A DNA stretch of 17,045 nt, from positions 1-17,045 of the forward strand of contig JADGDL010000042.1 in NCBI GenBank assembly GCA_016744875.1. The letters are read 5' to 3'. The notes beneath the pieces are model-generated. The model searched no databases, was not told where the DNA came from, and worked only from the letters and a program-made list of their open reading frames with translations. The DNA comes from Sulfurovum sp. GTDB taxonomy: Bacteria > Campylobacterota > Campylobacteria > Campylobacterales > Sulfurovaceae. A program made the position numbers and the translations under genes. Within the stretch, counting starts at the first letter, position 1. Every line of letters begins with the position of its first letter. Of this stretch, positions 1 through 7,625 are shown piece by piece.

Positions 1-2
1 AA

Positions 3-605
3 CTTGAAGAGTTTGCCAAATACTCCAAAGTACCTGTTATCAATGGACTTACAGACTCTTACCACCCTGTACAACTCATGACAGACTACCTGACCATGAT
101 AGAGTGTGGTAAAGACAAAGACCCTGTAGTAGCGTATGTCGGTGACGGGAACAACATGACCCACTCATGGCTTATGCTCGCAGCAAAACTTGGTTTTGAA
201 CTGAGAGTTGCTACACCAAAAGGGTATGAGTGTGATGCAGGCATTGTCTCAGAAGCTCTTGAGATAGCCAAAGAAAGCGGTGCAAAGATCACCTTTGGTA
301 ATGATCCCAAAGAAGCAGTCAAAGACTGTGATGTGGTCACCACTGACACGTGGGTCTCTATGGGTCAGGAAGATGAAAAAGAGATACGTATGAAAGCCTT
401 TGAAGGCTACATCGTAGATGAAAACTTGATGGGCTTAGCAAAAGAAGATGCCATTTTCCTACACTGTCTCCCTGCCTACAGAGGCTACGAAGTCAGTGAA
501 GAGACCTTCGAAAAACACGAAGAGGTCATCTTTTCAGAAGCAGAAAACAGACTACACGCCCAAAAAGGCATCATGGTCTGGCTTGACAGTCAAAGAAACG
601 ACTAA
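3..605 (+). CDS. argF: Ornithine carbamoyltransferase (5' end outside window)
   Basis: This enzyme transfers the carbamoyl group of carbamoyl phosphate to ornithine to make citrulline in arginine biosynthesis, in the cytoplasm. The reading frame is open from base 3, so the N-terminal carbamoyl-phosphate domain is cut off by the window edge; about 200 C-terminal residues are visible. Seen motifs are INGLTDSYHPVQ (the HPxQ signature) just before the first in-window ATG, VGDGNNMTHSW, the ornithine-binding TDTWVSMG loop, the catalytic HCLPAYRG motif and the terminal FSEAENRLHAQKG. Together these distinguish it from aspartate carbamoyltransferase. The ATG at 78 is internal and is not the start. 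Confidence in identity is high; the true start cannot be seen. Confidence 0.96.
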   Translation, partial: LEEFAKYSKVPVINGLTDSYHPVQLMTDYLTMIECGKDKDPVVAYVGDGNNMTHSWLMLAAKLGFELRVATPKGYECDAGIVSEALEIAKESGAKITFGNDPKEAVKDCDVVTTDTWVSMGQEDEKEIRMKAFEGYIVDENLMGLAKEDAIFLHCLPAYRGYEVSEETFEKHEEVIFSEAENRLHAQKGIMVWLDSQRND

Positions 606-612
606 AAAATCA

Positions 613-641
613 TTGACTTTTAGAGATATACTAGCTATAAC
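613..641 (+). promoter_or_regulatory. Candidate sigma-70 promoter for the Fe-S protein gene
   Basis: TTGACT (613-618) and TATAAC (636-641) are separated by 17 bases, in the 60-base gap between argF and the next gene. Transcription would start near 648, giving a leader of about 18 bases. The gene may therefore be transcribed separately from argF. This is based on pattern only. Confidence 0.45.
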
Positions 642-665
642 TAAAGAAAAAATAGAAAGAAAAAG

Positions 666-1976
666 ATGAGTAAAAAAATAGACGACATTTTTAACTTCTC
701 AGCAACAAGCGACGACTGCATCAAGTGTGGTAAGTGTATTCCCGTATGTACTATCCACCAGGTAAACCCTGATGAGACCACCTCTCCACGTGGTTTTATT
801 GAGCTTCTTGGTGCCTACCAACAAGGGAACCTCGAGCTAGATAAAAATGCAAAGAACATTTTTGAATCCTGTTTTTTATGTACCAACTGTGTAGATGTCT
901 GTCCAAACTCACTAGCTACAGATATGGTCATAGAAGAGGTCCGTGCAGACATCGCCGATAAATTTGGCATCGCATGGTTCAAACGTGGTTTTTTCTTTTT
1001 ACTTCGTAATCGTAAGATCATGGACTTTGTCATGAAGTTTGGATATATGTTTAAGACCTGTGCCCTTGCAGAAGATCCAAAAGACAGAGGACTTAGAGCA
1101 AGATTTTCACTGCCTATGGTTAAAAAAGGAAGGCTTCTTCCTTCCATGGCAAAAGTAAGCTTCCTAAACAGTTATCCTGAAGAGATACCCGCACCTGTGC
1201 AAGAAGAAAAGACCCAGCGTGTTGCACTTTTTATAGGATGTTTGGCAAACTATAACTACGTAGGGATAGGTGACAGTCTGGTAGAAATACTCAAAGAGCT
1301 GAATATTGATATCTTTATACCAAAAGACCAACTCTGTTGTGGTGCACCGGCATACTTTACAGGAGATGTAAGTTCTGTAGAATATATGACAAAAAAGAAC
1401 ATAGAGTACTTTGAAAGCTTTATGGATGAATGTGATGCCATGCTTATACCTGAAGCAACCTGTTCAGCTATGGTTAAACATGACTGGCAAGTCTTTTTTG
1501 AGAACCATGACATGCCAGAATGGAAAGAAAGAGCAATAAAAGTTGCCCAAAAGATCCATATGGCCACAGCATGGCTCGATGATAACACTGGATTACAGCA
1601 AATACTCAAAGATAAAGGTCAAAAGTTTGATGAGGCAGTCACATACCATGATCCTTGTCATGCAAGAAAAGTGCAAGGCATTTATGAACAACCTCGTAAT
1701 CTTCTTGCACCAAACTACCCTATGGTAGAAATGTCCGATCCAAACCGATGTTGTGGATTTGGTGGGGTCACGATGCAGACAGAGAAGTTCCACTTTGCTG
1801 AAGCTGCAGGGAAACCAAAAGCCGCGATGATCAAAGAGACCAAGGCTCATTATGTAAGCGCTGAATGTTCTGCCTGTAGAGTACAGCTCTCTGAAGCATT
1901 GAACAATGCCGATGTAGAGACGATCTTTAAGAACCCTTTGGAACTTATCGCAGAAGCATTAAAAGAGAAAAACTAA
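666..1976 (+). CDS. (Fe-S)-binding CCG-domain oxidoreductase subunit, GlcF/LutA-like
   Basis: A 436-residue soluble iron-sulfur protein. The N-terminus has two [4Fe-4S] ferredoxin-type motifs: C18, C21, C24, C28 and C69, C72, C75, C79 (the second ends in CP, the first in CT). Two cysteine-rich CCG domains follow: C191, C223-C224 and C265, then C330, C361-C362, C400 and C403. This order matches glycolate oxidase subunit GlcF, the lactate-utilisation protein LutA and the HdrB-type subunits of heterodisulfide reductase, which carry electrons from a partner flavoprotein or to a quinone or disulfide. No flavin (GlcD/LutB-like) partner lies beside it here, so the donor is unknown. The ATG at 666 follows a purine-rich stretch (GAAAGAAAAAG) that can act as a weak ribosome site. 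Its stop overlaps the stop of the opposite-strand kinase gene by four bases. The family is well supported; the substrate is not. Confidence 0.85.
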   Translation: MSKKIDDIFNFSATSDDCIKCGKCIPVCTIHQVNPDETTSPRGFIELLGAYQQGNLELDKNAKNIFESCFLCTNCVDVCPNSLATDMVIEEVRADIADKFGIAWFKRGFFFLLRNRKIMDFVMKFGYMFKTCALAEDPKDRGLRARFSLPMVKKGRLLPSMAKVSFLNSYPEEIPAPVQEEKTQRVALFIGCLANYNYVGIGDSLVEILKELNIDIFIPKDQLCCGAPAYFTGDVSSVEYMTKKNIEYFESFMDECDAMLIPEATCSAMVKHDWQVFFENHDMPEWKERAIKVAQKIHMATAWLDDNTGLQQILKDKGQKFDEAVTYHDPCHARKVQGIYEQPRNLLAPNYPMVEMSDPNRCCGFGGVTMQTEKFHFAEAAGKPKAAMIKETKAHYVSAECSACRVQLSEALNNADVETIFKNPLELIAEALKEKN

Positions 1977-3214
1977 AGTTTCCACTCCCCTTTAGGGACG
2001 ATCATGAAGATATTGCTTCCATCTTCATGTTTGTAATCCAAAACATACCCTAATTTTTCCAAAATACTATGAACAATATAAAGTCCCAGTCCAAACCCGG
2101 CACTTCTTTTTTCTTCTTGGGAAAAAGGTTCTGTATAGTATGATAGCGGATGTTGAAGAGCATCTCCCCCTGAAATAACCTCGATCTGCTTGCCTTTTGT
2201 ACGTAAAAGCACACATTTTTCATTACTGTACTTTATACCATTATCAAGCAGGTTTTTAATGGCCAGTGTCATCAGTCGTATGTCTGTTGTTAATGCCCTG
2301 TTCTCTACTTCCAACTTCACAAGACCACGTTCAACCATTAATAACTCTTGACTCTTTTCTATCAGTTCATTCATCGTAACATATTCGAAATTGGGTTCAA
2401 AACTCTGTGTGGTTACTCGTTCGATCTCAGCAAGCTCTGAGATCAGTTCATTCATACGTTCAAACGCACGTACAAGCACTTTTTTCGTACCTTCATCTTC
2501 TAACATCTCAACCACGATACGCCCTTTGGTTATAGGTGTTTTAAGCTCATGCATCAAGTTACGCATGAAAAGGTTTTTAGAAGCACTCAATTGGTTAATG
2601 TGAATAATGGCATCATCAAAACTCTGTGCGATCTTACCGATCTCATCATCATACTTGTAACTGATACGTGTTTGCATATCTCCCTGAGCAAACCTCTGTA
2701 TCTGTTTATGTAAGGTTCTTAAAGGATATAGTTTTTTAAGCACTGCCAGATAGAGCAAAAGAAGTACCCCAATGAGGAATACACCCAATGCTATAGCGAT
2801 CTCAAAATAGTAATTTTCGGGTCTGGCATCTTCCAACATAAGGTTATGTTCCATACGTTGCACATAGATATAGTGTTTGCCTTCCAGCTTAAATACTCTT
2901 ACCTGTCCCAATGCTGAACCACCAGTAAAAACGGTCTCACCCTCGTTTTCTATAGCTTTTTTTACTGCAGAAACCCGTGCTTTCGGTACAGCTTTTACAC
3001 GCAGTTCTTTATAAAGCTTGTTTAGCTCTTCGTCATCGGATTGATGTTTAAGGTTTGAAAGGAATGTAATAGAAACAAGCTGATATCGTTTATACTCTTC
3101 GATCTTATGTCTGTCTTTATCCCAAGAGAGAAAAAGTAAAAATGTAGCGATCAAAATAGCGATCGCTACAGAAAAAAGAATATGTATAAAGGTCGTTACC
3201 GATAAGTTTCTCAT
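1973..3214 (-). CDS. Sensor histidine kinase, ArsS-like
   Basis: A 413-residue inner-membrane sensor kinase. Residues 10-30 form a membrane segment, 31-137 an extracytoplasmic sensing region, 138-158 a second membrane segment and about 159-210 a HAMP linker. The H-box MHELKTP places the phospho-acceptor at H222. The ATPase domain shows NLLDNGIKYS (N-box, about 321-330), a reduced G1 box (ISGGD) and a clear G2 box GFGLGLYI (373-380). The compact ATPase domain and overall layout recall the ArsS family of campylobacteria, the acid-responsive kinase of Helicobacter pylori; whether this protein senses pH is inference. Its gene starts 15 bases after the regulator's stop, so the two form a regulator-kinase pair. 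The start has only a weak GGTGG ribosome site. Confidence 0.9.
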   Translation of the reverse strand: MRNLSVTTFIHILFSVAIAILIATFLLFLSWDKDRHKIEEYKRYQLVSITFLSNLKHQSDDEELNKLYKELRVKAVPKARVSAVKKAIENEGETVFTGGSALGQVRVFKLEGKHYIYVQRMEHNLMLEDARPENYYFEIAIALGVFLIGVLLLLYLAVLKKLYPLRTLHKQIQRFAQGDMQTRISYKYDDEIGKIAQSFDDAIIHINQLSASKNLFMRNLMHELKTPITKGRIVVEMLEDEGTKKVLVRAFERMNELISELAEIERVTTQSFEPNFEYVTMNELIEKSQELLMVERGLVKLEVENRALTTDIRLMTLAIKNLLDNGIKYSNEKCVLLRTKGKQIEVISGGDALQHPLSYYTEPFSQEEKRSAGFGLGLYIVHSILEKLGYVLDYKHEDGSNIFMIVPKGEWKL

Positions 3215-3229
3215 AATTTACACTACCAC

Positions 3230-3910
3230 CTATCTACGGTCAGTTAAGAGATATCCTACACCACGGATCGGTTTGATATATATATTATCGGGATCTATCT
3301 TTGCGATCTTATGCCGTATACGAGAGATGATCACGTCGATATTCTTAATGGAAGAGTCATCATCGATATGTTCACTTTCGTAAAGAAGTTGCTCTCTTGA
3401 GACCGAACCGTTTTTATGTTGTAGCAACATACCTAAGATATCATACTCGGCTGCAGTAAGTGAAAGGGGTTTACCTTGAAATCGTATCTCTCTTGCTTTA
3501 TCATCAGCGACAAAGATCTCTTCTACTTCTGCTGGTTTTTCATCTACAGAGTGTGTACGTCTTAAGATCGTTTTGATACGTGTCACAAGTTCCCTTGGGT
3601 CATACGGTTTTGGCATATAATCATCTGCACCACGCTCCATACCGATCACTTTATCGGTAATGTCATCTCTTGCTGAAGAGATAATAATAGGAATATTGCT
3701 TATATCACGTATCTTAGGGATCACTTCCAAACCATCCATACCGGGCAGTGTCAAGTCCAAAATGATCAGGTCGAACTTATGTTGAGTAAGGAGTGAGAGA
3801 CCTATATATGGATCTTCTGCACCTATGACCTCCATATCATACTTGGTAAGGTAATTGGTTAAGATAAGTGCTAATTCCGGGTCATCTTCTACTATAAGTA
3901 TTTTGATCAT
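3230..3910 (-). CDS. OmpR/PhoB-family response regulator, ArsR-like
   Basis: A 226-residue DNA-binding response regulator. The receiver domain (residues 1-118) has the acidic pair D9-D10, phospho-acceptor D52 in LDLTLPGMDG, the serine switch S79 and K101 in MPKPYD. The C-terminal winged helix (about 132-225) has the SLTAAEYDILGMLL and IDVIISRIRHKI segments and ends in IRGVGYLL, all typical of the OmpR/PhoB class. A good AAAGGA ribosome site precedes the ATG. It lies immediately upstream of the kinase, its presumed partner, and 21 bases downstream of the membrane protein gene. The pair resembles H. pylori ArsRS; its target genes cannot be read from this window. Confidence 0.92.
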   Translation of the reverse strand: MIKILIVEDDPELALILTNYLTKYDMEVIGAEDPYIGLSLLTQHKFDLIILDLTLPGMDGLEVIPKIRDISNIPIIISSARDDITDKVIGMERGADDYMPKPYDPRELVTRIKTILRRTHSVDEKPAEVEEIFVADDKAREIRFQGKPLSLTAAEYDILGMLLQHKNGSVSREQLLYESEHIDDDSSIKNIDVIISRIRHKIAKIDPDNIYIKPIRGVGYLLTDRR

Positions 3911-3931
3911 ATTTTATCCTTTATATTCACG

Positions 3932-4951
3932 CTATTTTTCAGTATAGTCCAAATAGACTTTTGTGATCGCTATCAAAAATGAGGTAATGGCAGGTCCCAG
4001 GATCATACCCCAGAAACCATAGGTGCTCATACCTGCAATAATCGAAAAGAAGATCACCATAGAGTTGATCTCTACTGTACTCTTCAAGAAGTCTACTTTA
4101 ATAACACTAATGATCATAGGTTTGATAAACGTATCTGCAATGATCGAGATCACGATAATCGAATATCCTGCAATGATGAGTGCGGTATTTGTATCTATTT
4201 TTGTCCAGGCATAAAGGGAAACCGGTGCCCAAACCACTATGCCTCCCACTATTGGGATAAGTGAAGCAAAACCGTAGATCACGCCAAAAAAGAGACCGTT
4301 AAAACCAAAAGCGCTCATTATAAAACCAAAAAGAAAACCCTCAAATATCGCTGTAACGATCACCGAATAAAAGACGATCTCCATCGTAGCAGAGATCTCC
4401 TGCATCATCTTTGAACCTTTTGCAGCAGATACGGGTAACATTTCTAAAACCATATCAAAAAAATATGTGCCATAATAGTTAATAAAAAAATAAAAGACCA
4501 CTACAAAAAACATATTTTTCATAAATCCTAACCCTGCACCACCTGCTACAGTTACGTATGTTGTTGATTCATGTATATAAGAGGCTATCTTCTCATCATT
4601 GAGGTATTGCTCTGCAATACCATTGAAAAAAGGTACTTTTGCCATCAATATTTTTACAGTATTGAGAGTATCAGTAATAACAGTATCATCAAGATGAGAA
4701 ACGTACTCTGCACCGATCGTTGCCAGGTAAACAATAGGTGCAAATAAAAGCAGTGACAACAGTATGGTTGAGATCGAAGATGAGATGTGTGTGGAACCTG
4801 AGTAATCTACCAATTTTTTTGTAAGGTTGAATGTTGCCATACTGAGCAATATAGCAACCATCAAGGAGAGTAAAAAAGGTTGATAGACTGAATATGCTGC
4901 GATAAGTGCGAGAACGAATAATGCCGTAATGATAAGATTACTTTTAGTCAT
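3932..4951 (-). CDS. AI-2E/PerM-family membrane transporter
   Basis: A polytopic inner-membrane protein of 339 residues in the AI-2E family (PerM, TqsA, YdiK). Members are linked to export of autoinducer-2 or to ion or solute permeation; the substrate here is unknown. It has hydrophobic segments at both ends around a central extracytoplasmic or amphipathic stretch, and the C-terminal part contains the family-typical FGFNGLFFGVIYGFASLIPIVGGIVVW and FWGMILGPAITSFLIA regions. I chose the ATG at 4951 rather than the ATG at 4990, because AAGGA lies seven bases upstream of it, no ribosome site precedes the earlier ATG, and the first hydrophobic helix then begins directly after MTKSN. The gene overlaps the 3' end of ruvB by eight bases, suggesting translational coupling. 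Confidence 0.88.
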   Translation of the reverse strand: MTKSNLIITALFVLALIAAYSVYQPFLLSLMVAILLSMATFNLTKKLVDYSGSTHISSSISTILLSLLLFAPIVYLATIGAEYVSHLDDTVITDTLNTVKILMAKVPFFNGIAEQYLNDEKIASYIHESTTYVTVAGGAGLGFMKNMFFVVVFYFFINYYGTYFFDMVLEMLPVSAAKGSKMMQEISATMEIVFYSVIVTAIFEGFLFGFIMSAFGFNGLFFGVIYGFASLIPIVGGIVVWAPVSLYAWTKIDTNTALIIAGYSIIVISIIADTFIKPMIISVIKVDFLKSTVEINSMVIFFSIIAGMSTYGFWGMILGPAITSFLIAITKVYLDYTEK

Positions 4952-5951
4952 CAAACAGTCCTTGATCACCGCCAAGCTTAAAATGTTCATATGATTTTTG
5001 TGTTGCTATACGTCCACGAGCAGTTCTCTCGATGTAACCATTTGCGATCAAATATGGTTCTAACACGTCTTCGATGGTTCCTTCATCTTCCGAGAGTGCT
5101 GCCCCTATAGTACTAAGACCCATAGGTTTATTCTTAGCAGATACAAGTAATTCAAGAAGTTGTATATCCTGTTCATCAAAACCAAGGTTATTGACACCCA
5201 ACTCATCTAGAGCAAATTTTGCACGAGACAGTGTGATCTCAGATTCATCTTCAACTTCAGCAAAATCCCGAACTCTTTTGAGTAGTCGTAGTGCGATTCT
5301 TGGTGTGCCTCGGCTACGACCTGCTACTTCAGAAGCAGCATCATTTTGCGCAACCTTCTCTAATTTATGTGATGCCTGTGTGACGATCTTTGCAAGCTCA
5401 TCAGGTGTATAGAACTGCATTCTAAAATGCATACCAAAACGCTCACGCAGAGGATTTGAAAGCATCCCTGCTCTTGTGGTTGCACCTATAAGCGTAAAGC
5501 GTGGTAAGTCTATCTTCACAGTTTGTGCAGCAGGTCCTGAACCTATAATGATATCTAAACGAAAGTCTTCCATCGCAGGGTAAAGTATCTCTTCGATAGC
5601 AGGACTCATACGGTGTATCTCATCAATAAATAAGATATCACCCTCTTCTATATTGGTTAAAAGGGCTGCAAGATCTCCTGCCTTTTCTATCATCGGAGCT
5701 GCAGTGGTTTTTATGTTTGCACCCATTTCTGTGGAGATGATGTTTGCAATGGTTGTTTTACCCAGACCGGGAGGTCCAAAAAAGAGTATATGATCCAAAG
5801 CTTCTTCTCTTTTTTTACTCGCTTCGATAAACACCTTAAGATTCTTTTTGATCTTCTCTTGTCCAATGTATTCATCCCATGAAGAGGGACGTAGCGTTAC
5901 TTCATACGAAACCTCTTCATCAAAACGTTCTATCTCAACCATGCGTTCCAT
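4944..5951 (-). CDS. ruvB: Holliday junction branch migration helicase RuvB
   Basis: The AAA+ motor of the RuvAB complex, which drives branch migration of Holliday junctions in recombination and repair. The 335-residue length is normal. Seen features are the Walker A motif GPPGLGKTT (59-67), Walker B FIDEIHR (108-114), sensor 1 GATTR (156-160), the arginine-finger region PLRERFG (167-173), sensor 2 in SRGTPRIA (213-220) and the C-terminal winged helix (about 255-325) containing ARGRIAT. The N-terminus LRPSSWDEYIGQ is the family signature. The start ATG overlaps the panB stop by one base (TAATG), with a second in-frame ATG three codons on. ruvA and ruvC are not in the window. Confidence 0.98.
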   Translation of the reverse strand: MERMVEIERFDEEVSYEVTLRPSSWDEYIGQEKIKKNLKVFIEASKKREEALDHILFFGPPGLGKTTIANIISTEMGANIKTTAAPMIEKAGDLAALLTNIEEGDILFIDEIHRMSPAIEEILYPAMEDFRLDIIIGSGPAAQTVKIDLPRFTLIGATTRAGMLSNPLRERFGMHFRMQFYTPDELAKIVTQASHKLEKVAQNDAASEVAGRSRGTPRIALRLLKRVRDFAEVEDESEITLSRAKFALDELGVNNLGFDEQDIQLLELLVSAKNKPMGLSTIGAALSEDEGTIEDVLEPYLIANGYIERTARGRIATQKSYEHFKLGGDQGLFDD

Positions 5952-6763
5952 TAATACGTGTGATCCTCACCAGGGAATTCTCTTCCCTTAACTTCGTTTC
6001 TATAGGTTTCTAATCCCTCACGCACAAGTTTTGCACCATCAAAATACTCTTTGACAAACTTCGGCTTAAAGGATTCAAAGAAACCGAACATATCTGACCA
6101 GACAAGTACTTGTCCATCTGTGGCATTTCCTGCCCCTATGCCTATCGTTGGGATAGAGATAGCAGCTGTGATCGCTTTGGCTGCATCAGGCTTTACACCC
6201 TCAACCACGATAGCAAATGCACCTGCAGCCTCTAAAGCTTTTGCATCTTCGACCAGCGTTGCAATATCTTCTGCATCTTTACCGCGTACCTTATAGCCAC
6301 CTTCAGATCTTAAAAACTGTGGCATAAGCCCTATATGCCCAAGTACAGCAATAGAGTTCTTCGTCAAAGCCTCCACGATATGTGCTCTCTCTTTCCCACC
6401 TTCTATTTTTACTGCCTGTGCAGTAGTTTCCTGATAGGCTCTTGTTGCATTTTTTAAAGCGATCTCTTCTGTACTATATGTCCCAAAAGGCATGTCAAGT
6501 ACTATCATTGAATGTTGTGCACCGTTACATACTGCCTGCGTATGATAGATCATCTGATCCATAGTTGCACTTAGCGTGTCTTCTTTACCAAGAAAACTCA
6601 TGTTCAGGCTGTCACCCACAAGTATCATCTCTACTTCACCGTCAAAGAGCTGTGAAAAGAGTGCATCATATGCTGTAACCATAGTGATAGGTTCTACGCC
6701 TTTCATCTTGGCTATCGTTGTTAAAGTTACTTTTTTGTCAATTTTAGGGGTATGAATACTCAT
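5951..6763 (-). CDS. panB: 3-methyl-2-oxobutanoate hydroxymethyltransferase
   Basis: Ketopantoate hydroxymethyltransferase catalyses the first committed step of pantothenate and coenzyme A synthesis: it adds a hydroxymethyl group from methylene-tetrahydrofolate to 2-oxoisovalerate. The 270 residues contain TAYD (30-33), the metal-binding VGDSL (49-53), DMPFGTY (90-96), VKIEGG (118-123), HIGLMPQ (143-149), the catalytic glutamate E188 in VVEGV, GIGAG (208-212) and the C-terminal REFPGEDH, all expected for PanB. It is the first gene of the minus-strand run and diverges from trpA across 76 bases, so its promoter should drive much of the run. panC and panD are absent here. Confidence 0.97.
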   Translation of the reverse strand: MSIHTPKIDKKVTLTTIAKMKGVEPITMVTAYDALFSQLFDGEVEMILVGDSLNMSFLGKEDTLSATMDQMIYHTQAVCNGAQHSMIVLDMPFGTYSTEEIALKNATRAYQETTAQAVKIEGGKERAHIVEALTKNSIAVLGHIGLMPQFLRSEGGYKVRGKDAEDIATLVEDAKALEAAGAFAIVVEGVKPDAAKAITAAISIPTIGIGAGNATDGQVLVWSDMFGFFESFKPKFVKEYFDGAKLVREGLETYRNEVKGREFPGEDHTY

Positions 6764-6839
6764 CTATTTTTACTATCCCGTCTATATTTTTACTCATTTT
6801 ATCATATAATGTCTAAACTATAATATAAAAAGAGTCTCA
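6764..6839. promoter_or_regulatory. Divergent promoter region between panB and trpA
   Basis: A 76-base AT-rich gap that must hold the promoters of both divergent genes. On the + strand two perfect TATAAT hexamers lie at 6805-6810 and 6819-6824; neither has a good -35 box. The first would give a leader of roughly 23 bases to the trpA start, the second one of only about 9. Near the panB side an imperfect direct repeat, TCTATTTTTACT and TCTATATTTTTACT (6763-6774 and 6781-6794), could be an operator. No terminator or attenuator hairpin is visible. Confidence 0.5.
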
Positions 6840-7580
6840 TTGAAAAATTTAGTCGCATATATCACCACAGGGTTCCCCTCTTTGGAGTTTACCGTAGATG
6901 CTGCCCTTGCTTTAGCCCAATCAGGTGTTGATACTTTAGAGCTGGGTATGCCCTTCTCTGATCCTGTTGCAGATGGTCCTGTGATCGAAAAAGCCAACCT
7001 CAAAGCCCTGCAAAATGGTTTCAAACTAGAACATCTTTTTGATGCCTCTGCCAAGATAACACCTCACATAGATACACTTTGGATGGGTTATTTTAACCCT
7101 TTTTACCATAGAGGTATGGATAACTTCATCGCTGAGGCGAACAAAGTTGGTGTTAACGGCTTCATCATTCCCGATCTTCCTTTCGAAGAGGCAAGACCTT
7201 ATAAACCAGCAGTGGAAGCAGCAGGTCTCAGCCTCATAGACTTCATCGCTCCGACAGATACAGAAGCACGTATCAAAGAGATCGTTACAGATGCGAAAAA
7301 ATTCATCTATCTTGTAGCGTATGCCGGCATTACCGGAGCAGGAAAAAGTGAAGATCTTCAACCGATCATTACAGATATAAAAAAATATACACAAACACCT
7401 GTCTATGTAGGCTTTGGAGTAGATGAAAATACGGCTCAGGAAAAAGTAAAAGGTGTAGATGGTGTCATTGTCGGTTCTGCATTTGTGAAAGTATTACTCG
7501 ATGAATCGCTCACAGATACACAAAAAATAACAAAGATATCTGCTATTGCTAAAGAGATAAAAGAAAAAATAAACCTATAA
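6840..7580 (+). CDS. trpA: Tryptophan synthase alpha subunit
   Basis: Cleaves indole-3-glycerol phosphate to indole and glyceraldehyde 3-phosphate; the indole passes to TrpB. The 246 residues form a TIM barrel with catalytic E34 in LELGMPFSDP and D45 in VADGP (equivalent to Glu49 and Asp60 of the Salmonella enzyme), the IPDLPFEE segment, the loop YAGITGAG and the phosphate-binding YVGFGVD and GVIVGSAFV. It starts with TTG: an in-frame stop lies at 6807-6809, no ATG or GTG falls between it and the conserved VAYITTGFP, and GAG is five bases upstream. The N-terminus lacks about 15 residues compared with enterobacterial TrpA, which seems native rather than a truncation. trpB is not adjacent. lgt follows after 45 bases. 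Confidence 0.96.
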   Translation: MKNLVAYITTGFPSLEFTVDAALALAQSGVDTLELGMPFSDPVADGPVIEKANLKALQNGFKLEHLFDASAKITPHIDTLWMGYFNPFYHRGMDNFIAEANKVGVNGFIIPDLPFEEARPYKPAVEAAGLSLIDFIAPTDTEARIKEIVTDAKKFIYLVAYAGITGAGKSEDLQPIITDIKKYTQTPVYVGFGVDENTAQEKVKGVDGVIVGSAFVKVLLDESLTDTQKITKISAIAKEIKEKINL

Positions 7581-7591
7581 ATAATTTAGAG

Positions 7592-7597
7592 TATAAT
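7592..7597 (+). promoter_or_regulatory. Candidate -10 box upstream of lgt
   Basis: A perfect TATAAT in the 45-base gap between trpA and lgt. It would start transcription near 7604, about 22 bases before the chosen lgt ATG. No clear -35 box is seen, so it may be an internal promoter within a trpA-lgt operon. It also overlaps an upstream in-frame ATG at 7596, which argues against that codon as the start. Confidence 0.4.
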
Positions 7598-7625
7598 GCT
7601 CCTAATTACAAAAGGCACTTATTTT

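Noticed and set aside
4951..4990. N-terminal extension of the AI-2E-family protein starting at the ATG at 4990
   Set aside because: No ribosome site precedes it and it would lengthen the overlap with ruvB to 47 bases; the ATG at 4951 has AAGGA at good spacing.
7596..7625. Ten-residue N-terminal extension of Lgt
   Set aside because: The ATG at 7596 lies within a TATAAT box, and a better ribosome site precedes the ATG at 7626.
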